DNA from: Paenibacillus oralis
GTDB lineage: Bacteria > Bacillota > Bacilli > Paenibacillales > Paenibacillaceae
Direction of reading: 5' to 3'
DNA: 64,000 bases
Assembly (NCBI RefSeq): GCF_003863965.1
Contig: NZ_RRCN01000001.1
Location: 5,587,054-5,651,053, forward strand
Shown: piece after piece, positions 57,589 to 64,000 of the stretch
Position numbering within the stretch: position 1 is the stretch's first letter
How the letters are laid out: every line of letters starts with the position of its first letter
Notes under the pieces: generated by a model
What the model was told of the DNA's origin: nothing
Seen by the model: the letters and a program-made list of their open reading frames with translations, nothing else
Database searches by the model: none
Made by a program: the position numbers and the translations under genes

Positions 57589-58938
57589 TTGTCTAAACGT
57601 AAAAAAAACATGCTGACTCCCGCAAAAGTGTTGACCTTCGGATTTGCGTTAACGATCATTATCGGCGCCTTTCTCCTTTCGCTCGGGCCAGCTTCGGCCG
57701 GCGGCAAGAAACTGGCGCTGACGGACGCCTTTTTTATGGCAACCTCAGCCACCTGTGTAACCGGACTAGCCGTTGTGGATACAGGAACGCAGTTTTCGTT
57801 GTTCGGCCAAATTGTGATCCTGCTGCTTGTCCAAATCGGGGGCCTCGGTTTCACGACCATCGGCACGCTGATCTCGCTCGCTTTTAATCGCCGCATTTCC
57901 CTGCGCGACCGGCTGGTTCTGCAGGAAACGCTGAACTATAACGCGATCGGAGGACTGCTGCAGTTAATCATTAAAATTTGCGTCTATACCTTCAGCATCG
58001 AGACCGCTGGCACACTGCTCCTGACCGCGAGATTTTCCCAGGACATGCCTTTGGCCCAAGCCCTCTACTTTGGAGTGTTTCACAGCGTGTCGATCTTTAA
58101 CAACGCCGGGTTTGATTTATTCGGCAAAATCCACGGCCCGTTCAGCGGGTTGGCGGAATATGCCAGCGATCCGTTTATCAATATCGTCGTCATGGCGCTC
58201 ATTTTTCTAGGTGGCATCGGCTTCATCGTCATTTCCGATTTAGTGAACTATCGCCGCACGCGCCGGCTGTCCCTGCATTCCAAGGTCGTGCTGACCATGA
58301 CTTTGATTCTGACGGTGGTCGGGGCGCTGATTATGCTTGCCATCGAATCCTCCAATTCGCATACGCTGCAGCCGATGAGCTGGATGGATCGGATCATGGC
58401 CGCCTTTTTCCATTCCGTCAGCGCGAGATCCGGCGGGCTCAGCACTGTCAGCGTGGCGAATATGGAGCAGTCCAGCCAGTTTTTGCTCATCCTGCTGATG
58501 TTTATCGGCGCGGCGCCGGGCTCTACGGCCGGCGGGATCAAGGTGACGGTGTTCGCCATTTTGCTGGGTGCCATTTATGCGATGATTCGCGGCAAAGAAG
58601 ATATCGTCTTTTTTCGCGAGCGTCTGTCCAAAGAGTCGATCATCAAAGCGATCACCCAAACCTGGCTGGCCATGTTTCTCGTCGTTTTTGTGGCGATGGC
58701 GCTCTCCGCGCTGGAGGATCACGCCTTTTTGCCGCTGCTGTTCGAGGCGACATCCGCATTTGCGACCGCCGGCTTAAGCCTGGACTTAACCCCTGAGCTC
58801 ACGAACATCAGCAAATGGATTCTTTGCTTTGTCATGTTCCTGGGGCGGATCGGGCCGTTGACCTTGGCTTATGCGTTCACGTCGAAGTCGAAAAAAGAGC
58901 TGCTGCGTTACCCCGAAGGGAAAATAATTATTGGTTAA
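57589..58938 (+). CDS. Ktr/Trk-type potassium transporter, membrane subunit (KtrB/KtrD-like)
   Basis: A 449-residue K+ channel-like transporter with four membrane-pore-membrane repeats. The selectivity-filter loops are visible in SATCVTGLAV, FNNAGFDLF, SARSGGLSTV and SAFATAGLSL, each with its key glycine. The gating loop is seen as GAAPGSTAGGIKV. It works with a cytoplasmic KtrA/KtrC subunit that is not encoded here, as often for KtrD. The start is TTG 57589, with AAAGGTGG 6 bases upstream. Confidence 0.93.
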   Translation: MSKRKKNMLTPAKVLTFGFALTIIIGAFLLSLGPASAGGKKLALTDAFFMATSATCVTGLAVVDTGTQFSLFGQIVILLLVQIGGLGFTTIGTLISLAFNRRISLRDRLVLQETLNYNAIGGLLQLIIKICVYTFSIETAGTLLLTARFSQDMPLAQALYFGVFHSVSIFNNAGFDLFGKIHGPFSGLAEYASDPFINIVVMALIFLGGIGFIVISDLVNYRRTRRLSLHSKVVLTMTLILTVVGALIMLAIESSNSHTLQPMSWMDRIMAAFFHSVSARSGGLSTVSVANMEQSSQFLLILLMFIGAAPGSTAGGIKVTVFAILLGAIYAMIRGKEDIVFFRERLSKESIIKAITQTWLAMFLVVFVAMALSALEDHAFLPLLFEATSAFATAGLSLDLTPELTNISKWILCFVMFLGRIGPLTLAYAFTSKSKKELLRYPEGKIIIG

Positions 58939-59027
58939 GCTGCCTAGGCCCCCGGTCGATTACTAAAATCGTGAAAAATGATGTATGATAAAACAATAAC
59001 CAAATTGTAAAAACGGAGGAGAACCCT

Positions 59028-60260
59028 ATGTCCGATTTTCAAACGAAATTGGAAAAATACGCTGAGTTGGCCGTAAAGGTCGGCGTTAATATTCAACAAG
59101 GCCAAACTTTGATCATTAACTGCACGATCGATTCCGCCGAGCTGGTGCGTCTGATCGTGAAGAAAGCCTACGAAACCGGGGCCCGGTTCGTCAAGGTCAA
59201 CTGGAGCGACGACACCGTCACCCGCCTCAGATACGATATGGCGGCGGAGGAATCTTTCCTGGACGAACCGAAATGGTATGCGGGCGAGATGCTGGAATAT
59301 GTGGAGAACGGCGCTGCCGTCCTGCATGTCATGTCCTCGGATCCCGATTTGCTCAGCGGCGTGTCCACGGAGCGGTTAACCAATCACCAGAAAACTTACG
59401 GCAAAGTGATGAGCAAATATCGGGAAATGCAGATGTCCGATAAATTCAGCTGGTCGATCGTCGCGGTCCCTTCCAAGGCGTGGGCGGCCAAAGTGTTCCC
59501 CGATCTTCCCGCGGATCAACAGGTCGATGCGCTCTGGGAAGCTATTTTCCGCACCGTCCGCCTGGACCGTCCCGATCCGATCGCGGCCTGGAAAGAGCAT
59601 ATCGCCAATCTGCTGCAGAAATCCGATTATTTGAACGCCAAAAAATATAAGAAGCTCCATTACATAGCTCCCGGGACCGATCTCACCATCGAGCTTCCGG
59701 AAGGCCATCTCTGGGTCGCCGCCGAAAGCATCAACGCTAAGGGGCATACGTTTTTGGCCAACCTGCCCACCGAGGAAGTGTTCACCGCTCCGCTCAAAAC
59801 CGGTGTCAACGGAACCGTGTCCAGCACCAAGCCGTTAAGCTATCGCGGCACGATCGTGGACCGCTTCTCGCTGACGTTCGAAAACGGCCGGATCGTCGAT
59901 TACAAGGCGGAAGTCGGCCAGGACGTATTGAAGCAGCTGGTCGAGCTGGACGAAGGCTCCCATTATCTGGGCGAGGTGGCTTTGGTGCCGCACAGCTCCC
60001 CGATTTCTGAGTCCGGCATTCTGTTTTATAATACGCTGTTTGACGAAAATGCCTCCAATCACTTGGCGATCGGCAACGCGTATGCCTTCAATCTGGAGGG
60101 CGGAAAGTCGATGTCCAAGGAAGAGTTGGAGCAGCGCGGCCTGAATTCCAGCTTGGCGCACGAAGACTTTATGGTCGGATCGGCCGAGATGGACATTTTC
60201 GGGATCACCGCTGACGGCAAAGAAGAACCGATTTTCGCCAAAGGCAACTGGGCCATTTAA
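59028..60260 (+). CDS. M29-family aminopeptidase (AmpS/PepS-like)
   Basis: A 410-residue metallo-aminopeptidase that removes N-terminal amino acids from peptides in the cytoplasm. Landmarks are KLEKYAELAVKVGVNIQQGQTLIIN at the start, GHTFLANLPTEEVFTAPLKTGVNGTV with two metal-ligand residues, LDEGSHYLGEVALVPHSSPI, and AHEDFMVGSAEMDI near the end. GGAGGAG is well placed before ATG 59028. A strong terminator follows. Confidence 0.93.
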   Translation: MSDFQTKLEKYAELAVKVGVNIQQGQTLIINCTIDSAELVRLIVKKAYETGARFVKVNWSDDTVTRLRYDMAAEESFLDEPKWYAGEMLEYVENGAAVLHVMSSDPDLLSGVSTERLTNHQKTYGKVMSKYREMQMSDKFSWSIVAVPSKAWAAKVFPDLPADQQVDALWEAIFRTVRLDRPDPIAAWKEHIANLLQKSDYLNAKKYKKLHYIAPGTDLTIELPEGHLWVAAESINAKGHTFLANLPTEEVFTAPLKTGVNGTVSSTKPLSYRGTIVDRFSLTFENGRIVDYKAEVGQDVLKQLVELDEGSHYLGEVALVPHSSPISESGILFYNTLFDENASNHLAIGNAYAFNLEGGKSMSKEELEQRGLNSSLAHEDFMVGSAEMDIFGITADGKEEPIFAKGNWAI

Positions 60261-60273
60261 TACCCGGGTACGC

Positions 60274-60327
60274 AAAAAAGCAGCCGCCATTGGAATATCC
60301 ATTCCAGCCGGCGGCTGCTTTTTTTGT
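60274..60327. terminator. Bidirectional terminator between aminopeptidase and MFS genes
   Basis: AAAAAAGCAGCCGCC...GGCGGCTGCTTTTTTT with an inner GGAAT/ATTCC stem; T tracts exist in both directions. Confidence 0.92.
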
Positions 60328-60335
60328 GCAAAACC

Positions 60336-61547
60336 CTATCCATTGCTTTCGGCCGATGCGGCAGCGGCCAGCGCGCTGCCCCGGCTTCGCTGAATGAGCA
60401 CAGCCACGATGCTCAGGAGCGCGAGCAGCATAAGAAAGCCCGCCAGCAGCCAGGACGAGGCGTGAGCTCCGCCCAGATCCATCGTTTTGCCCATGATCAA
60501 CGGCAATACGGCTCCCCCTACTCCTCCGGACGCGATCAGAAGGCTTGGCGTCGATTCCTCGGCTCCGACCAGCAGCTTGTTGGCGAATACGAGCGCGATG
60601 GAAAACAGCCCCGACATAAACAGACCGAACAGCAATATGAGAATATACGTAACGGCCAGCCCGCCGGCCAAGGAAAACAGCGCGATCAGCACAAAGCTGA
60701 CGATGCAGCTCCAGAGCACATAACGGCTGTATGAGATTTTTTCCGCAAGTGTGCCGGCAACCAGGCGGCCGCAGGTCATCGCGATCCAAAACAGCGTAAC
60801 GCTGAACGCCGCGGTCGGTTTATCCAAGCCCAGCTTCTCAATCAGCAGCGACGGCAGGAAGTTGACGAAGCTCATTTCGGTGCCGACATAAAAAAAGAAG
60901 AACACGATAAATACGGCGAGCATTAGTCCTCTGGTGCCTTGGTACTGCTTCAGCCAACCTCCCTTCTTATCCTGCTGCTTTCCTTTGGCATATAGCATGC
61001 CGCGGAATTCGCCGAAGTTTCCCCTGCCCCAGGCAAACAGCATAATGAACGCCAGGCCCGCCACGACCAGGAACGAAAACCGCCACACCTCCGCGCGGAT
61101 GAAAAATCCTGCAGCCACCGGCATCAGCAGCGCGCCCAGCCCGAAAAACACCTCCAGCCGGCTCATGGCAACCGCGGTGCCTTCCGTCACCGCAACGAGA
61201 ATGATCGTGCCGATCACCGCCTCGATCATCCCGAATCCAAACCCTGCCACGGCCCCTATGGCGTACATCCATTCCCAAGGCGGCAGCAGCGAATAGCAAA
61301 CCTCAGCGAAACATAGCATCCCCGTCGCAATCAACAGTCCGTAAATTTTGCCGAATTTGGCAAGCAGCAGCGGCGATACGAGCACGCCAACCAAAAATCC
61401 GGCGAATTGGGCAAAAATAAGGCTGCCTCCCGCGCTGTAATCTTTGCCGTATTGTTCCAGCAGATTCGGCATCAAAGAGCCGACGACGACATGCGCCAGG
61501 CCGATTAGCAGGTAAGACCAGCATCCCAGCCATATTAATCGTTTCAT
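60336..61547 (-). CDS. MFS transporter (FHS/sugar-type)
   Basis: A 403-residue permease with twelve hydrophobic segments. The N-terminal half shows the HVVVGSLMPNLLEQYG and FGFGMIEAVIGTIIL segments seen in fucose-glucose-type transporters; the cytoplasmic central loop is short (AKGKQQDKKGGW). The substrate is not determined. It stands alone, with a shared terminator on its 3' side. The 237-base upstream region contains hairpin-prone sequence but no named riboswitch. Confidence 0.85.
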   Translation of the reverse strand: MKRLIWLGCWSYLLIGLAHVVVGSLMPNLLEQYGKDYSAGGSLIFAQFAGFLVGVLVSPLLLAKFGKIYGLLIATGMLCFAEVCYSLLPPWEWMYAIGAVAGFGFGMIEAVIGTIILVAVTEGTAVAMSRLEVFFGLGALLMPVAAGFFIRAEVWRFSFLVVAGLAFIMLFAWGRGNFGEFRGMLYAKGKQQDKKGGWLKQYQGTRGLMLAVFIVFFFFYVGTEMSFVNFLPSLLIEKLGLDKPTAAFSVTLFWIAMTCGRLVAGTLAEKISYSRYVLWSCIVSFVLIALFSLAGGLAVTYILILLFGLFMSGLFSIALVFANKLLVGAEESTPSLLIASGGVGGAVLPLIMGKTMDLGGAHASSWLLAGFLMLLALLSIVAVLIQRSRGSALAAAASAESNG

Positions 61548-61784
61548 GTTCTCTCCCTCCGTGCATTACGATGCTTCCCCGCCCCGGTCCTTACGGAGCA
61601 GGTTAAATTTTTTGGGCACACTCCATCTATTGTAATCGATTCCCTAAAGCGGCGTCATCTGCAGCATGAACAAATGACAAGTTTGTTTTATTTATGGTAA
61701 ATAGTTCCTATGCCTTCGTTGATAGAGTAAAATTAATAGAGTATCCATAGAATATCGTTTTTAGTAGAGATGAGAGGGAAACGC

Positions 61785-62363
61785 ATGCAGAACCGGTTGC
61801 AGTACCTGCTATCCGCCAATTATTCGGAGCTGGACGAGGATGAGCAAAAACAAGTTTACGAAGCTTTTTATGATTGGGTGTATGGAACCATCTATCTTAT
61901 AGTTAAAGATCACCAGGCAACGGAGGACATCATCCAGGAAGCCTTTCTGAAAGTTGTTTTGAAGAAGCCCGCCTTTAAGTCGGAAGCGAGTATGCGGGCT
62001 TGGCTCAGAACGGTATCCCGCAATATGGCGATCACCTACTTGCGCAAAAACAAAAAATATATGCAAAATCTGGAGCAGCCCTCCGCGATCGGCGAATTGG
62101 CCGTATCCTCCTGGAAAGACGGCTCGGTTGAGGATTCGGTGGAAACGAAGCTGATGGAAGAAGCGATCGTTTCGTATTTGCGCCGCTTGAAGCCGGAGTA
62201 CCGCATGCTGGTCGAATACCGTTGGAGACTTGGGTTAAGCTACAGGGAAATCGCCGACAAGCTGGGAGTTTGCGAAAATATCGTCCGGCAGCGGCTGTTT
62301 CGCACCCGGGAAGGCATTAAGAAAAAGCTGTACCGCGAGTGGGAAAGAAGCCGGCATACGTAA
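61785..62363 (+). CDS. ECF-type RNA polymerase sigma factor
   Basis: A 192-residue sigma-70-family factor. Region 2 is seen in FYDWVYGTIYLIVKDHQATEDIIQEAFLKVV with WLRTVSRNMAITYLRK, and region 4 in LKPEYRMLVEYRWRLGLSYREIADKLGVCENIVRQRLFRTREGIKKKL. ATG 61785 has GAGAGGG 6 bases upstream. No anti-sigma gene follows, since the next gene is on the other strand; either the regulator lies elsewhere or expression is controlled directly. Confidence 0.9.
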   Translation: MQNRLQYLLSANYSELDEDEQKQVYEAFYDWVYGTIYLIVKDHQATEDIIQEAFLKVVLKKPAFKSEASMRAWLRTVSRNMAITYLRKNKKYMQNLEQPSAIGELAVSSWKDGSVEDSVETKLMEEAIVSYLRRLKPEYRMLVEYRWRLGLSYREIADKLGVCENIVRQRLFRTREGIKKKLYREWERSRHT

Positions 62364-62373
62364 CGAAAACAAA

Positions 62374-62421
62374 CGAGGCTGCCCCTTTAGGTCAAGTTAA
62401 GGACCTAAAGGGGCAGCCTCG
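62374..62421 (-). terminator. 20-base perfect hairpin, terminator of the CNNM gene
   Basis: CGAGGCTGCCCCTTTAGGTC and GACCTAAAGGGGCAGCCTCG are exact complements around AAGTTAAG. The T-rich tail (TTTGTTTTCG) is on the minus strand. Confidence 0.88.
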
Positions 62422-62427
62422 TGTATG

Positions 62428-63747
62428 TTATGCGCCGGCCTCCTCCAGCGGCTGAAGCTGCTGCCGGATTAATTTGACGCGTGAAATTCTCTTGTTGTCG
62501 GTTTCTTCCACCACGTAAGTAAATTCGCCGTATTCCACGGTTTGGCCTACCTGCGGCGGTAAAATATCGATCCGGGAATAGAGCCACCCGCCGATCGTAT
62601 CGTAGTCGTCGGAGTCGAGTTCCAGACCAAACCGGTCATTGATCGAATCGATCAGCATGAGTCCGTCCACCGAATAGATACCCGGTTCAATCTGCTCGAT
62701 TCCAGGGCGTTCCTCGTCGAACTCATCCTGAATTTCGCCGACGATTTCTTCGACGATATCCTCAAGCGTCACCATGCCGGAGGTTCCTCCGTATTCGTCG
62801 ATCAAGATGGCGATCTGCGTTCTTCCCCGCTGCATCCGTTTCATCAAATCGCTGATTTGGGTCGATTCCGGAACCGCCATGATCGGCCGGATCAAGTCGC
62901 GTAAATTCCGGGTACTCGAGCGAATCAAATCTTTAATATGAATAAATCCGATGATATGGTCCTTGTCCTGATGACATACGGGATATCGGGTTCTTGTGCC
63001 TTCCAAGGCGATTTCCAGGTTTTCCTCCAGCGAATGCTGGGTATACAGGCAAATCATTTCGGTCCGGGGAATCATAATTTCCCGCGCCGTCGTATCGGCG
63101 AATTCAAAAATGTTGTCCACCAGCGACATCTCCGTGCTGTCGATCAAGCCGCTTTCGCTGCTTTCCTTCATCATGACCCGGATTTCTTCCTCCGTATGCA
63201 CGGAGTCCTGCCCGGAAGCCGGCGAAATCCTAAACAGACGCAAGAGGCCGGATGACAGGTTGTTCAGAATCCAAATGAACGGGTACATGATGCGATAGAA
63301 CAGCAGCATAGGCCAGGCAAACCATAAGGTAATGGTTTCCGCCTTGTGGACGGCGATCGTTTTCGGAGAGAGCTCTCCCAGAACGATATGCAGAACGGCG
63401 ATGAGAATAAAGGCAACCGTTAACGAGACGAGATAAGCCGGCTTTTCGCCCAACCCCGTCAATACAAACAGCGGATTCAGCAGCCGGGCCACCACCGGTT
63501 CGCCCAGCCACCCCAGCCCCAGCGAGCTGAGCGTGATACCTACCTGGCACGCCGATAAGTAACCGTCCAGATGATTCAAGTGTCTTTTTACGATCGCGGC
63601 TCGCCTTCGCCCTTCCTCCACCAGCGCGTCGATGCGAGAGCTTCGGACCTTGACGATCGCAAATTCGGCAGACACGAAAAATCCGTTCAATAATACCAGC
63701 AGCACCATCAGTCCTACATGCAGAAGACTCGGTAAAGGGTCACTCAA
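62428..63747 (-). CDS. CNNM/HlyC-CorC family membrane protein with CBS pair
   Basis: A 439-residue protein: a DUF21 (CNNM) membrane domain with NGFFVSAEFAIVKVR and VGITLSSLGLGWLGEP (residues ~1-190), then a pair of CBS domains with MIPRTEMICLY and DEYGGTSGMVTLEDIVEEIVGEIQDEFD, and a CorC_HlyC C-terminal domain (SIDGLMLID...GGWLYS). Relatives affect Mg2+ or Co2+ transport. The start is TTG 63747 with AGGAAACGTA upstream. An untranslated leader of about 155 bases precedes it. Confidence 0.92.
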   Translation of the reverse strand: MSDPLPSLLHVGLMVLLVLLNGFFVSAEFAIVKVRSSRIDALVEEGRRRAAIVKRHLNHLDGYLSACQVGITLSSLGLGWLGEPVVARLLNPLFVLTGLGEKPAYLVSLTVAFILIAVLHIVLGELSPKTIAVHKAETITLWFAWPMLLFYRIMYPFIWILNNLSSGLLRLFRISPASGQDSVHTEEEIRVMMKESSESGLIDSTEMSLVDNIFEFADTTAREIMIPRTEMICLYTQHSLEENLEIALEGTRTRYPVCHQDKDHIIGFIHIKDLIRSSTRNLRDLIRPIMAVPESTQISDLMKRMQRGRTQIAILIDEYGGTSGMVTLEDIVEEIVGEIQDEFDEERPGIEQIEPGIYSVDGLMLIDSINDRFGLELDSDDYDTIGGWLYSRIDILPPQVGQTVEYGEFTYVVEETDNKRISRVKLIRQQLQPLEEAGA

Positions 63748-63938
63748 TACGTTTCCTATTCCCGCCTATCCAGCGGTGAATAGGTGCACCTCCTTCGCGG
63801 TATGGAATCGTACATCATTTTGTATTTTTCATTTATATAGTGCAGCGTCAACTTCCCAATGGATTCATCTCCCTTACAGGATATTTCGGCATAAACCGTG
63901 TTTACTATTAATTATATTATTATACACTACACAGTCAA
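63748..63938 (-). promoter_or_regulatory. Promoter and long leader of the CNNM gene
   Basis: Minus strand: TTGACT (63933-63938), 16 bases, TATAAT (63911-63916). The leader of about 155 bases contains GGAGGTGCACCT, which can pair with itself and hide the Shine-Dalgarno core, and near the start a hairpin CCTATTCACCGC with GGCGGGAATAGG. I cannot match it to a known riboswitch. Confidence 0.5.
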
Positions 63939-64000
63939 ACGCTTCGGTATGACAGCGGTACTGGCACATTCGGCCGCAAAAATGAAAAAGAACCCCCTTT

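Overview
The window looks like a chromosomal piece of a Gram-positive, endospore-forming bacterium of the Paenibacillus type. The sequence basis is strong Shine-Dalgarno sites with frequent GTG/TTG starts, YesM/YesN-type two-component genes, a gerP cluster, an H-type small acid-soluble spore protein, a YjcZ-like peptide, a GH16 lichenase, a T-box-controlled leuA and a XerS-type recombinase. Base composition is mixed: about 0-17.7 kb and 31-64 kb are fairly GC-rich, while about 17.8-30.9 kb is clearly AT-rich and reads as an accessory block. I saw no rRNA, tRNA, CRISPR array, phage structural gene or intact insertion sequence.

Layout. 1-10.4 kb: a glycoside uptake and breakdown locus with a partial YesM-type kinase, YesN-type regulator, solute-binding lipoprotein, two ABC permeases (the first lying between two inverted copies of a repeat), a GH130 phosphorylase, then a FAD oxidoreductase and an SGNH esterase after a 0.5 kb nested palindrome. 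10.5-17.7 kb: a small DUF3139-like protein, two secreted proteins (a TIM-barrel-like protein and an amidohydrolase), and an OmpR/histidine kinase/ABC-2 transporter operon. 17.9-18.96 kb: an HTH-less TPR receptor overlapping a 38-residue exported propeptide, a self-contained candidate quorum-sensing cassette. 19.6-28.99 kb: PAF-acetylhydrolase-like hydrolases, SDR and flavodoxin-like redox enzymes, each next to a MerR, TetR or AraC regulator with visible operators. 29-32 kb: rarA, a YjbR-type protein and xerS.

32-45 kb is rich in sporulation functions: a ferritin-like protein, an Hsp20-like protein, YmaF, a gerP cluster in the order A/F-B-D-E-C, sspH, a YjcZ-like peptide, plus lichenase, an SLH-anchored 5'-nucleotidase and leuA. 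44.7-50.7 kb holds a Tet(M)-type ribosome-protection GTPase, a PFL-family protein with its ACT partner, and a MerR regulator that appears to control a divergent SDR through two facing promoters with 19-base spacers. 50.8-64 kb contains housekeeping and stress genes: GNAT, VOC dioxygenase, Rrf2, cysteine hydrolase, MerR-thioredoxin, AI-2E transporter, Ktr/Trk potassium channel, M29 aminopeptidase, MFS transporter, an ECF sigma factor and a CNNM/HlyC-type membrane protein.

The two most unusual signals are the receptor/propeptide pair at 17.9-18.9 kb and a set of intergenic arrays built from modules of about 50-54 bases. In three of them (7.45-7.95, 52.6-52.9 and 53.67-53.86 kb) the modules appear first in one orientation and then in the other, so each array is one large nested inverted repeat. 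An 83-bp duplicated gene end at 11.36 and 18.98 kb brackets the interval that contains the amidohydrolase, the sensor/ABC operon and the signalling cassette.
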